From CAZAXU01 sp964489245 (GTDB lineage: Bacteria > Bacteroidota > Bacteroidia > Flavobacteriales > Flavobacteriaceae): DNA of 33,608 nt. Where the stretch lies: positions 1 through 33,608 of the forward strand of contig CAZAXU010000023.1 of the NCBI GenBank assembly GCA_964489245.1, written 5' to 3'. Within the stretch, counting starts at the first letter, position 1, and each line of letters opens with the position of its first letter. Under the pieces are notes generated by a model, which worked only from the letters and a program-made list of their open reading frames with translations, searched no databases and was not told where the DNA came from. The position numbers and the translations under genes are program-made. Below, one piece after another: positions 1-8,135 of this stretch.

Positions 1-30
1 AAAAGCGCTTGAGTGATTCCAAGCGCTTTT
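1..30. terminator. Intrinsic terminator hairpin downstream of the DUF5689 lipoprotein gene
   Basis: A perfect 10-bp inverted repeat, AAAAGCGCTT at 1-10 and AAGCGCTTTT at 21-30, encloses a 10-base loop. It lies 22 bases past the stop of the minus-strand lipoprotein gene, and on the minus strand the stem ends in a short T run. It may also serve a plus-strand gene lying outside the window. Confidence 0.75.
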
Positions 31-52
31 CATAATAAAAAAATCTATTTTT

Positions 53-1456
53 TTAGTTTGCCGTAACTTTCACGTCATCGACTTGGAAAGTGGTTGTAAT
101 TGCTCCGTCTCCTCCGGAATATTTGAATGCTACATACATGTTTCCGTTAAGACAAGAAACATTTGCTGTTCCCTCTACAAAACTACCATAGCCTGATGAA
201 GGTCCATTAGCTATGGTTGTGTTGACCAACAGCCAAGTTGCAGATGAAATGTCTGCTGCATTGCCTGTAAAATCCGTAGAAACATAGACACTCAACGCTG
301 CTCCGTTGTTATATCCCGTTTTGGTTTTAAAGCTCAACTCTTCGCCCGTAGAATTATCTAAGTTAATAGGCGGTGTAATCAGCCAAACTTCCAAAGGATT
401 TTCTCCGCTGTTGTATGCACTACATTTTACAAATTTGTTTCCGCTATAACTTCCCACTTTGAACAAAGTATTTCCTCCGTTTGTGTTTACGTTTGTCCAT
501 CCGGTGATATTTGTATCATTGTTGTTATAAGATTCAAAATCTTCGCTGAAAACGGTTGTTGCGGTTCCTGTTGCTCCGGTACAATCCAACATGGCAGGAT
601 CACAACGACTTCCGTCAAAATTGAAAGCATTGACATTATTCACTCTAATCACATTGAAATGATCTCCATAGTCTCTCGACAAAATACCAACAAGGCTTCC
701 TTGATTTTCAGGCAATACATTTTCTTTAAAAGATGCAAAACTACTGGTCTCCAACATAATGTCAGCGTTATCTGCACAACTCACCAATCTGCGGTGTGTG
801 TCATAGTTATCTGATGGATCTACAAAAGGCTTGCCTTTTAGACTCAAATCAAATTGCATCTCGTTCAATTTTACAAACATTCCCATCATATCGGAAGTAA
901 TATCGTTGACAGAATTCAATGATTTCGGCGTAATCACACTTGCCTGGCAAGAACGTATAATAGTCTTTTTTGCTCTCTTTTCTTTGATGGGCTTTATGTC
1001 TCCTCCATCAACTTCTCCAATCATTATTTCTCCATGACTTTTATTGATTCCGAGTCCGTTAAGTTTAAGATAAATTTTTCTTCCAAAATCAAACCTTGTA
1101 AACATCGATCTCATATCTATCGCTATTTTTACGGCATAATCGGGATTTTCCGCCTTATCTTGAATGAATAATTCTTTATAAAAATTTCCTGTTCTGTCGT
1201 CAGAAACAACATATCCGGAAACATATAATGCGTTGGCGTCTTCCCCTACAAATGGAACTAGGTTTCTGTCTCCTGCATTAGGATTAGCAGCATGCCATAA
1301 AGCAAGTATGTTTTGTATGCTTGTCAGTTGCGAAGATGCAATTTCCGGCTCTTCACAAGTAATTTGTGGCGTTTCATAGTCCGTGTCTTTGACACAAGAA
1401 TTGAGTGTTATGGTCAAAACAATGACACTCAAAAGGCTATATATTATTTTTTTCAT
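53..1456 (-). CDS. DUF5689 / choice-of-anchor J domain surface lipoprotein
   Basis: A 467-residue predicted lipoprotein. The N-terminus is a short Lys-Lys signal and hydrophobic core ending in the lipobox LNSC, so Cys21 should be lipidated and the protein exported to the cell envelope. Residues about 35-290 resemble DUF5689, a Bacteroidota domain of unknown function often found with secreted nuclease-type proteins. Residues about 305-465 resemble the choice-of-anchor J / cleaved-adhesin jelly roll, with the FSEDFESY start and a VDDVKV end typical of that fold. It begins 32 bases after the TonB receptor stop, so the two are probably one operon, and the hairpin at 1-30 ends it. Inference: it is a surface partner of the receptor that captures or processes substrate. 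No catalytic residues are visible and the substrate is not determined by sequence. Confidence 0.8.
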   Translation of the reverse strand: MKKIIYSLLSVIVLTITLNSCVKDTDYETPQITCEEPEIASSQLTSIQNILALWHAANPNAGDRNLVPFVGEDANALYVSGYVVSDDRTGNFYKELFIQDKAENPDYAVKIAIDMRSMFTRFDFGRKIYLKLNGLGINKSHGEIMIGEVDGGDIKPIKEKRAKKTIIRSCQASVITPKSLNSVNDITSDMMGMFVKLNEMQFDLSLKGKPFVDPSDNYDTHRRLVSCADNADIMLETSSFASFKENVLPENQGSLVGILSRDYGDHFNVIRVNNVNAFNFDGSRCDPAMLDCTGATGTATTVFSEDFESYNNNDTNITGWTNVNTNGGNTLFKVGSYSGNKFVKCSAYNSGENPLEVWLITPPINLDNSTGEELSFKTKTGYNNGAALSVYVSTDFTGNAADISSATWLLVNTTIANGPSSGYGSFVEGTANVSCLNGNMYVAFKYSGGDGAITTTFQVDDVKVTAN

Positions 1457-1488
1457 TTTATAATTAGTTTTTAATTTTTAATATTATT

Positions 1489-4224
1489 TTAAAATCTCAG
1501 ATAGAAATTAATATAGTAAGAAGTTCCTCTTCCATACCAATATTTGTTGCCGAAAAGCGGATGATTCAAATCAGAGTCTTTTTTTAGTTGTTCAAAGTTT
1601 CCTTTTCTGGATTGTTCAAAACCTCCGGTTTTATATTTCTCGCCCAACAAATTATTTACACTGGCAAAAAAGCCGAAAATTTGATTATTGACTTTCCATG
1701 ATTTTCCTCCCACAACATTGACTAAAAAGATATCATTAAATCGTTCTTGTGTCAACAATTTATCCATTTCTTTTTGTGTTATTCCAACAATCGGTATTCC
1801 ATCGTCATCCTTATAGAAATTATCCGTACGTCTCAGGGTAGATAATCCTACATAATTATGAGTCAAGTAATTGGCATTTGCAGATACCCACCAATATTTA
1901 GGATCTCTGTATTCAAAACCAATGGAATAGCCTCTTTGCGGCGTGCCAGATTGTTTATAATTTTTTAAGTATGATTTAAATTCTGCCGTATCTGATTCGC
2001 TGGCAGAAATTTTTAACATCGGGTTGTTATCATAGGTGAATTCTCCTACTGCTGCTGCTCCCAAGAATTTGACAGTCGGCGTGATTTTAACCTCTATTCC
2101 GAGCTCTGCTCCCAGATTCTTTTTATTGATGCCATATAGTGCCGTTGTCAAAAAATCACTCGTATTTATCACTCCTGTCAAGCCTTCAACATAAAAGAAT
2201 GTCACTTCGGTCAAATCTTTTAGTTCTGTATAATAACCCGTCAATCTGGCTTTCATGCTTTGCGACCTATAGAGATAACTAACATCGCCTGACATGATTT
2301 TATTGGTTGTCAGATTCGGCACAAATTCATTTGAAACACGAGAATTGGCATAAGTATTTCTCAGGCTTGGTGCTTTGAGCATATAGCCTGAATTCACATT
2401 TAAAAAATGATGACCTGAAATCTTATAGGTGAAACCCGCTTTGGCTCCATAGGTGATAAATTGTTTTAATTCTCCTTTTCCAAAAGATGTTTGTTGATAT
2501 TCTCCATTGAGATATTTTCCGTCTCGTTGATATGAAGTAAAACCTGCATTCCCTGCCAAATAGAAATCCACCTTACCGTAATTGAAATTTGTTTGCACAA
2601 AAGCATCGGCAATTTGTGCGTCTATGACGTAGTCGTACTTGAATTTATCGCCTTCTTTTACTCGTCTGTCAGGATGATTTAAATCATTTTGTGATTCATC
2701 TCCCTGTGCATATTTATTTTTATCGGTAAAATATTTTGCGCCCAACAAATCCATCACTCTGGCATAGTTTTCAGATTGTATATTTTTATACATCACGGAT
2801 GCATTCAGTGTAATTTGCTCATTCAATTCTGTTGCCAAAACCGAATTAACAGCCATCACTTTGTCTTCATTTACATCTTCATATTGCAAGAAAGTTGCAT
2901 CATCATATAAAGCATTTGCTTCATAAAGTTCATTCCATAGAATTTGACTCTCTCTTGTTTTGTTGATATAAGACTGTGATCTTTCATATGCTTCTTCATA
3001 GTTTTCTGCTCCTTGATTTTTCAAAGAATAGCTGGGAAGCTTTTGATAATATGTCGGGTCAGGATTGAGCCCCAAATACTCCAAACGACTATTGCCGATG
3101 GTTCCCATCTGATACATCAGGTTGGTGTTCAGGCTGGTTTTTTCACTGATATCCCAATAGTGCCCCAACATAAAAGTAGGCTCCTTGATTTCTTTCATTC
3201 TGGCATTTCTTTTCAGCGCACCTTGGTAGCCCCAATAGGCATTATATTTGGTGCCGCCTAAATCATAAACTTCTTGAGTATTGGGTGAATTTTTTCCTCT
3301 ACGGTTCGGCGTATAGAAAGCCGTCAAATTCAAACTATGATTTTTATTCAATTTTTTTTCCACAGCCAAAAATCCTCCCCAAGCGTTGTAAGAAGTTCCT
3401 TCAACATAACCTTCTTGACCGTATCTGCGCGAGCCAAGCACTGTAAGCGCCCAACCGTTTTTCATCAGACCCGTGCTATAAGAAGCCATAGCACGTCCAA
3501 TATAATTGGAATTGGTAAAAGCATGTGAAACTCTTCCTCCTTTTCTGTATTCTGATGCCCTAGTGATAAAATTGGTCGATCCCAACACATTTCCAAAAGC
3601 AGTTTCCGAGGGAGCCAAACCGTCAGTAAAAGTTTGGTTTCTCAAAACATCATTCAATCCGCCCCAATCACTCCATTGCGGACGATTATTAGAAATTTTA
3701 TTCATCGGCATACCATTGAATTGTATCTGCCCTAAATTGGAATCGTAGCCTCTGGTTTTGAACCAAACTTGCCCGAAATTAAAAGCAACAGCTCTTTGAA
3801 AAACATCTTTTGACGATTGCAATATTCCGGATATATTATCACTGCCTCCAACTTCGTCGTCGGACAAAGCATCATCAGATAAGGTGACCACTCCTTGTTC
3901 TCCCATCTCATCAATGGCAGGAGACAATAGAATACTTCCTATATCTGTTGTTTTTCCGGAAACTACAACGACCGGAATTTCTTGATTTTCAAAATTATCC
4001 CTTGTAACTACGAGCATCTGCTCGCCGACAGGGACTTGAGAAAATTCAAATCTACCTGTCGAATCAGTTGTTTGCTCCAAGCCGGTGCCCGCAATTTTTA
4101 CTACAGCCATGCTCAACGCTTGCCCCGAATCGACATCAGTTATGATTCCTTTGACAATTCCCGTATCCTGAGCCGAAAGCCCGAGAGAGAACAACAAAAG
4201 AACCAACATAATAATTCTCTTCAT
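1489..4224 (-). CDS. TonB-dependent outer-membrane receptor with N-terminal carboxypeptidase-regulatory-like domain
   Basis: A 911-residue TonB-dependent receptor. A signal peptide ends near the Ala-Gln at residues 18-19. Residues about 22-95 form the carboxypeptidase-regulatory-like β-sandwich (GIVKGIITDVDSGQALSMAV start) common in Bacteroidota receptors. A plug domain follows (about 130-240; FQRAVAFNFGQVWFKTRGYD region), then a β-barrel rich in aromatic, Asn and Tyr strands, ending in an aromatic residue (YYINFYLRF). It should import a bulky nutrient across the outer membrane using TonB energy. The downstream lipoprotein lies 32 bases away and a divergent lipoprotein nuclease/phosphatase starts 98 bases upstream. 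Together they suggest scavenging of a phosphorylated or nucleic-acid substrate, which is inference. No SusD homologue is present, so it is not a standard glycan utilisation locus. A -7 box at 4260-4267 probably drives it. Confidence 0.92.
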   Translation of the reverse strand: MKRIIMLVLLLFSLGLSAQDTGIVKGIITDVDSGQALSMAVVKIAGTGLEQTTDSTGRFEFSQVPVGEQMLVVTRDNFENQEIPVVVVSGKTTDIGSILLSPAIDEMGEQGVVTLSDDALSDDEVGGSDNISGILQSSKDVFQRAVAFNFGQVWFKTRGYDSNLGQIQFNGMPMNKISNNRPQWSDWGGLNDVLRNQTFTDGLAPSETAFGNVLGSTNFITRASEYRKGGRVSHAFTNSNYIGRAMASYSTGLMKNGWALTVLGSRRYGQEGYVEGTSYNAWGGFLAVEKKLNKNHSLNLTAFYTPNRRGKNSPNTQEVYDLGGTKYNAYWGYQGALKRNARMKEIKEPTFMLGHYWDISEKTSLNTNLMYQMGTIGNSRLEYLGLNPDPTYYQKLPSYSLKNQGAENYEEAYERSQSYINKTRESQILWNELYEANALYDDATFLQYEDVNEDKVMAVNSVLATELNEQITLNASVMYKNIQSENYARVMDLLGAKYFTDKNKYAQGDESQNDLNHPDRRVKEGDKFKYDYVIDAQIADAFVQTNFNYGKVDFYLAGNAGFTSYQRDGKYLNGEYQQTSFGKGELKQFITYGAKAGFTYKISGHHFLNVNSGYMLKAPSLRNTYANSRVSNEFVPNLTTNKIMSGDVSYLYRSQSMKARLTGYYTELKDLTEVTFFYVEGLTGVINTSDFLTTALYGINKKNLGAELGIEVKITPTVKFLGAAAVGEFTYDNNPMLKISASESDTAEFKSYLKNYKQSGTPQRGYSIGFEYRDPKYWWVSANANYLTHNYVGLSTLRRTDNFYKDDDGIPIVGITQKEMDKLLTQERFNDIFLVNVVGGKSWKVNNQIFGFFASVNNLLGEKYKTGGFEQSRKGNFEQLKKDSDLNHPLFGNKYWYGRGTSYYINFYLRF

Positions 4225-4259
4225 ATTTTACGTTTTTTGAGTTTAATTTATTTACTCCA

Positions 4260-4267
4260 CAAATTTA
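4260..4267 (-). promoter_or_regulatory. Candidate -7 promoter box for the TonB receptor operon
   Basis: CAAATTTA on the plus strand reads TAAATTTG on the minus strand, matching the Bacteroidota -7 consensus TAnnTTTG. It lies 36 bases upstream of the receptor ATG. No good -33 TTTG is seen at the usual distance, so the call rests on the -7 box and its position in a divergent intergenic region. Confidence 0.5.
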
Positions 4268-4289
4268 CATCTTTTTTAAGATTTATTTG

Positions 4290-4297
4290 TACTTTTG
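4290..4297 (+). promoter_or_regulatory. Candidate -7 promoter box for the EEP lipoprotein gene
   Basis: TACTTTTG matches TAnnTTTG and ends 25 bases before the ATG at 4323. The same octamer precedes several other genes here (7957-7964 minus strand, 21394, 27459), which supports it as a housekeeping sigma site. The -33 element is weak. Confidence 0.5.
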
Positions 4298-4322
4298 AGG
4301 TAAATGTTAAAAAAAAGAATTC

Positions 4323-5399
4323 ATGAAAAAAATATTGATTTTAGGGTTTGTTCTCATGGTGTTATCCGGTTGCTCCTCAACAAAAAATACTCAAGTTTCG
4401 CAAACTGCAACACAAACCAAGAAATATCAGGCAAGAACAATTGCTTTCTATAATCTGGAAAATCTGTTTGATACCATTGACGACCCAAAAACTTTTGATG
4501 AAGATTTTACTCCGGAAGGAAGAGATAATTGGACAACTGAGAAGTATCAAAAGAAACTACATAATCTCGGAATGATTCTGGCTGATATCGGCAAAAAAGA
4601 AACACATACATCTCCGGCAGTAATCGGTGTTGCAGAGGTTGAGAATCGTGGTGTTCTCGAAGATTTATTAAAAGTTGACGAACTCAAAAATCAACATTAC
4701 GGCATTATTCATTTTGATTCCCCCGATCGTAGGGGAATAGATGTTGCTATGCTCTATAAAAAAGGAGTGTTTCTTCCCGTAAATTTTAAAAAATATCCGT
4801 TATTGATCTATGATAAAGACACCGGAAAGAGAATCTATACACGTGATCAATTGGTTGTCTCAGGTCTGCTTGACGGAGAAAAAATCCATATTATCGTAAA
4901 TCACTGGCCCTCTCGTCGAGGTGGAGAAGCGCGAAGCTTGCCTAAAAGAATCAAAGCGGCACGACTTGCCAAAAAAATTATGGATTCTATCTACAAAAAC
5001 GAACCGGAGGCAAAAATTGTTTTTATGGGAGATTTGAACGATGACCCCTCCAGCCCGAGTGTAAAAAAAGTTTTTCAATCTAAAGCCAAAAAAAGTGATG
5101 TGCAAAAAGGAGGATATTACAATGCAATGGAGCATTTTTTTAACAGAGGTATCGGGACGCTCGCCTACAGAGACAGTTGGAATTTGTTTGACCAAATCAT
5201 TATTTCTTATGATTTATTGAGCAATTTTAAAAAAAGCACTTATCGATATTGGAAATCAGGTATATACAGTAAGGAATTTATGAAAAACAAAAAAGGTCGA
5301 TATAAAGGTTATCCGAAACGCACATTGGTTGGCGGCAAATTCATTGGTGGCTATAGCGATCATTTTCCTACTTATATCATTCTGGTTAAAGAATTTTAA
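4323..5399 (+). CDS. Endonuclease/exonuclease/phosphatase (EEP) family lipoprotein
   Basis: A 358-residue EEP-fold metal-dependent phosphohydrolase, predicted to be a lipoprotein: the N-terminal signal ends in the lipobox LSGC with Cys17. The family motifs are present in order: the FYNLENLFD strand near 40, the metal-binding Glu in GVAEVEN near 103, the NHWPSRRGG loop near 192, MGDLNDDP near 235 (catalytic Asp and Asn) and the C-terminal GGYSDHFPTY near 344 (catalytic Asp-His). With all catalytic residues present it should be active as a secreted nuclease or phosphodiesterase/phosphatase on the cell surface. It is divergent from the TonB receptor/DUF5689 pair, fitting a joint role in taking up DNA- or phosphate-containing compounds. 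Its exact substrate cannot be read from the sequence. A shared convergent terminator follows. Confidence 0.9.
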   Translation: MKKILILGFVLMVLSGCSSTKNTQVSQTATQTKKYQARTIAFYNLENLFDTIDDPKTFDEDFTPEGRDNWTTEKYQKKLHNLGMILADIGKKETHTSPAVIGVAEVENRGVLEDLLKVDELKNQHYGIIHFDSPDRRGIDVAMLYKKGVFLPVNFKKYPLLIYDKDTGKRIYTRDQLVVSGLLDGEKIHIIVNHWPSRRGGEARSLPKRIKAARLAKKIMDSIYKNEPEAKIVFMGDLNDDPSSPSVKKVFQSKAKKSDVQKGGYYNAMEHFFNRGIGTLAYRDSWNLFDQIIISYDLLSNFKKSTYRYWKSGIYSKEFMKNKKGRYKGYPKRTLVGGKFIGGYSDHFPTYIILVKEF

Positions 5400-5400
5400 A

Positions 5401-5441
5401 CAAAACAAACGGCTTGGACTCAAATCAAGCCGTTTGTTTTG
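5401..5441. terminator. Bidirectional terminator shared by convergent genes, overlapping the 3' coding end of the minus-strand gene
   Basis: A perfect 16-bp inverted repeat (5401-5416 with 5426-5441) around a 9-base loop starts two bases after the EEP gene's stop. The arms are A-rich on the left and T-rich on the right, so each strand gets a U tract. The stop codon of the minus-strand 114-residue gene is at 5420-5422, in the loop, so the distal arm encodes that protein's last residues (YFKTNGLI). Confidence 0.9.
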
Positions 5442-5764
5442 AAATATCGTATAATCGCATCTTTAATGAGTTTATCCTGCTGTTCGGGTAGCAGAGCGCT
5501 CATCGATTTGAGTTGTTGATAGTGCGGCCAAGCTTCATGGTCTGTTTTCTCAAATTTGTAATAACCAAAAGGTTCCAAGAGCTTGCAAGTTGCCACATGC
5601 ATCAGATTAATTTTGTCATCCCTTGTGAATTGTTTTTTTATTCCGCCCAATTCTTGTACCCCAATCAAAAAAAGAATAGTATCCATATCAGGGTGTTCTC
5701 CATCTGTAAATTTGCGTTTAAAAAAACCGATTACCTTTTTCCATTCAACTAAAGATTCTGACAT
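5420..5764 (-). CDS. Conserved hypothetical protein, 114 residues, third gene of the TlpA/DUF6029 operon
   Basis: A 114-residue soluble, probably cytoplasmic protein with no signal peptide or membrane segment. It is mixed-charge and probably mostly helical, with a motif-like centre (FLIGVQELGG, then INLMHVATCKLLEPFGYY). I recognise it only as the kind of small conserved protein found in Flavobacteriia and know no function. It begins 10 bases downstream of the DUF6029 gene, so it is likely co-transcribed and perhaps translationally linked. Its last codons lie within the terminator hairpin at 5401-5441. The coding call rests on length, protein-like composition, operon position and a good A-rich start context. 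Confidence 0.75.
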   Translation of the reverse strand: MSESLVEWKKVIGFFKRKFTDGEHPDMDTILFLIGVQELGGIKKQFTRDDKINLMHVATCKLLEPFGYYKFEKTDHEAWPHYQQLKSMSALLPEQQDKLIKDAIIRYFKTNGLI

Positions 5765-5774
5765 AAATAGAACT

Positions 5775-7406
5775 CTAGAAAGATGTTGAAATACTGAATG
5801 TCACTCCTTTGCTTGGCGGCACATATCTACAAACTCCTCCAACACATAATAAACCGCCACGCTGACGTCCATAATTAAGACTTAGGCGTGTTGAATTTTT
5901 GGTATAAGTGGTTCCCACATTGAAGTAATGTATCTTTTTATCCGGATTACCATAATTATACATATCCATCAGATAAACACCTAAATTATGATTAAAATTA
6001 AATTCAAAAGTTCCGGCTGCCCAGCTTTTCACGTCTTGTTCCGTATAAAGATGCTGCATTTCCAATCTCACGGACTTCTTATTCGGCAACTTATATTCCA
6101 TATCCACAACTCCTATTTTTGCCTTGACATCTTCTCCTTCTCCTTCAAGTTTCAGCTTGTTATAGATGATATCTATGTATGAAATCACCGTTTTGAAGTT
6201 TTTGCTGATTTTTTTTCTCAATTCTACATTAACATCTTGAAAATAGAGCTCTCCGGGTTTGGCAAAATCTGCCCTATAAATTTTCTTGTTATGATCAAAA
6301 TTTGCATTCAGCCCATGCCAACGAGAAAAATTAAGCGCAATCTTAGCACCATATTTTCCTCCAAAAAAGGTTTTTCTTTTAATTTTATAAAACAGATCAA
6401 TTTGTCCACCAATTTCTCCGACCTTTTCTTCACCGAAAGAAATACCGGGTTGTGCTTGATACACATATATATTTGCCAAGCTGAAATCGTGTTGTTTGGT
6501 TAGACCGGGAACGAAATTCATGATACCGGCATTATAGAAATTGCCTTCCAATTGCCTTTGTCCATACATTTGTATATTTTCCAAACGTCTGAAAGTTGCA
6601 TTGATTCCTATTCCTTTTTGTGAATAGCCGACATTCCACAGCCAAGCATTTCCGTCAAATAAGACCTGATCCAACAAGACATCATTAGAAAACCTGGCAT
6701 CCGGTTCTTTATAGACATATTCAAAACTTGAATAGAATCCTCCTTTTGAGATATCTAATCTGCTTGAATAATTTCCAACAATATCAGAGACTTTAGGATT
6801 TGCGCTTTCTATATGCTGATATCTAGCCATATAGCTAAATCCTGCTTTTGCCATAAAACCATCGAAATTGAATAAATTATTAAAATTTATTTCAGAGTTT
6901 GCACCGTATATGGTCGCATCTGAAAGTTTGAAACCGAGTCTTTGATTTCCAAAAACTCCGGTCAATTCAATAGCTTCATCAAAATTGTATTTTGCTCTCA
7001 AACCCCTTACGGCATTGTTGATTCCCAACTGACGGTCTTCCCATGATCTAAAAACCAATCCGCTTCCAAACTGATCATAAAAATATCCTGCAGTGACATC
7101 AAAATTATCTTTTTTGAATCTGGCAAAATAAGTTGCCAAGCCATTGCCTTTCAAGTCAGGGTTATAACCCAAGAAAGGCGCCGGCAAGAAGCCTTCATAT
7201 TGAATACCTGCAGAAAAGGCATCATAAGCATAGTTTGCGCTAAAAAAATTCATAGAACGCAATCGGTCTGACGGAGCATCAAAACGAGTTACGGCATCAG
7301 ATTGGTAATATTGAAGATAACCTTCATAGCCGCCGGACAGTTGCCCTTTTTGTGCTTCTAATTGATAAAAAAAGAGTACCCCGAGCAATACTAAATATTT
7401 TTTCAT
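5775..7406 (-). CDS. DUF6029 family outer-membrane β-barrel-like protein
   Basis: A 543-residue secreted protein with a signal peptide ending near LEAQ (residues 16-19). The mature part is rich in alternating aromatic and Gly/Asn strands (GGYEGYLQYY, FSAGIQYEGF, FDVTAGYFYDQFGSG, NFKTVISYIDIIYNKL) and ends in the aromatic SISTSF, as expected for an outer-membrane β-barrel. The N-terminal third matches my memory of DUF6029, a Bacteroidota family of unknown function. It lies 29 bases downstream of a TlpA-like thioredoxin gene and 10 bases before a 114-residue gene, forming a three-gene operon. Near the C-terminus, GLLCVGGVCRYVP carries two Cys that could form the disulfide acted on by the neighbouring thioredoxin. 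That link is inference. Confidence 0.8.
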   Translation of the reverse strand: MKKYLVLLGVLFFYQLEAQKGQLSGGYEGYLQYYQSDAVTRFDAPSDRLRSMNFFSANYAYDAFSAGIQYEGFLPAPFLGYNPDLKGNGLATYFARFKKDNFDVTAGYFYDQFGSGLVFRSWEDRQLGINNAVRGLRAKYNFDEAIELTGVFGNQRLGFKLSDATIYGANSEINFNNLFNFDGFMAKAGFSYMARYQHIESANPKVSDIVGNYSSRLDISKGGFYSSFEYVYKEPDARFSNDVLLDQVLFDGNAWLWNVGYSQKGIGINATFRRLENIQMYGQRQLEGNFYNAGIMNFVPGLTKQHDFSLANIYVYQAQPGISFGEEKVGEIGGQIDLFYKIKRKTFFGGKYGAKIALNFSRWHGLNANFDHNKKIYRADFAKPGELYFQDVNVELRKKISKNFKTVISYIDIIYNKLKLEGEGEDVKAKIGVVDMEYKLPNKKSVRLEMQHLYTEQDVKSWAAGTFEFNFNHNLGVYLMDMYNYGNPDKKIHYFNVGTTYTKNSTRLSLNYGRQRGGLLCVGGVCRYVPPSKGVTFSISTSF

Positions 7407-7435
7407 TTGAGTTGATTTTGGTTTATTTTTAAAAA

Positions 7436-7909
7436 TTATTTTTCAGAAATAATTTCATAAATTTCATCTTCACTTCCGGGCGTATAGCCTGACCTTGTAT
7501 GAATAATTTTTCCATCTTTGATAATCATCATAAAAGGAACACTCGCAATGTTATAAGCTCTTTTCAACTCATTATTGTAGTCACGATAGATTTCATAATC
7601 CCAAGCTTTCCCATTCACCAAAGGTTTCATTCTTCGTGCTGTTCTGTCATCATCAACGGAAATTGCAATCAATTTCACTCCGGTTTCTTCTTGCCAGTCA
7701 GGATATACCTCACTAATTGCATCCAACTCATTGATACAAGGCACACACCATGTTGCCCAAAAACTAACAATTACAGGTTTTTCAGAATCTACAATGTCCT
7801 TGAAATTTACTTTTTTTCCGTTGATATCAACAATACTTGCTTGCTGAACTTGCTGAGCAAATGATGCAGAGAATGCCACCAACATTAATAATAGAATAAT
7901 TTTTTTCAT
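7436..7909 (-). CDS. TlpA-like periplasmic thioredoxin-family oxidoreductase
   Basis: A 157-residue periplasmic thiol-disulfide protein. A signal peptide covers residues 1-19 (ends SFAQ) and a thioredoxin fold follows. The redox motif is WCVPC at residues 54-58 within SFWATWCVPCINEL, and the cis-Pro loop (ASVPFMMII) is intact, so it should be redox-active. The sequence around the motif is AhpC/TSA-TlpA type rather than DsbA type, suggesting a reductase or cytochrome-maturation-like role. It is the first gene of the operon with DUF6029 and the 114-residue protein. The upstream promoter reads TACTTTTG as the -7 box with a partial -33 match. Confidence 0.9.
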   Translation of the reverse strand: MKKIILLLMLVAFSASFAQQVQQASIVDINGKKVNFKDIVDSEKPVIVSFWATWCVPCINELDAISEVYPDWQEETGVKLIAISVDDDRTARRMKPLVNGKAWDYEIYRDYNNELKRAYNIASVPFMMIIKDGKIIHTRSGYTPGSEDEIYEIISEK

Positions 7910-7956
7910 ATCTGTTTTTTTTTACGTTAGTTGTTCAAATTTCGTTCCAACTCCGA

Positions 7957-7987
7957 CAAAAGTAATATTTTTTTATAATCAGACAAC
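7957..7987 (-). promoter_or_regulatory. Promoter of the tlpA-like/DUF6029 operon
   Basis: On the minus strand the -7 box is TACTTTTG (plus-strand CAAAAGTA at 7957-7964). Exactly 19 bases upstream is GTTG (plus-strand CAAC at 7984-7987), a three-of-four match to the Bacteroidota -33 TTTG. Position about 48 bases before the ATG is suitable. Confidence 0.6.
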
Positions 7988-8098
7988 AAAATTTGTCATC
8001 TTGTTCTGTGTTAAATCTTTATAATCTCATCAAAGTTTTTAACCATGAATTGTTAATAAAAACTATCTACTGCCTTATTTACGCCTATTGCAATATGC

Positions 8099-8106
8099 TA
8101 TATTTG
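8099..8106 (+). promoter_or_regulatory. Candidate -7 promoter box for the PorE-like gene
   Basis: TATATTTG matches TAnnTTTG exactly, 29 bases before the ATG at 8136. A TTTA near 8078 is a poor -33 candidate at 17-base spacing. Confidence 0.5.
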
Positions 8107-8135
8107 TATGTTACACACGAGAATAACTAATTATT

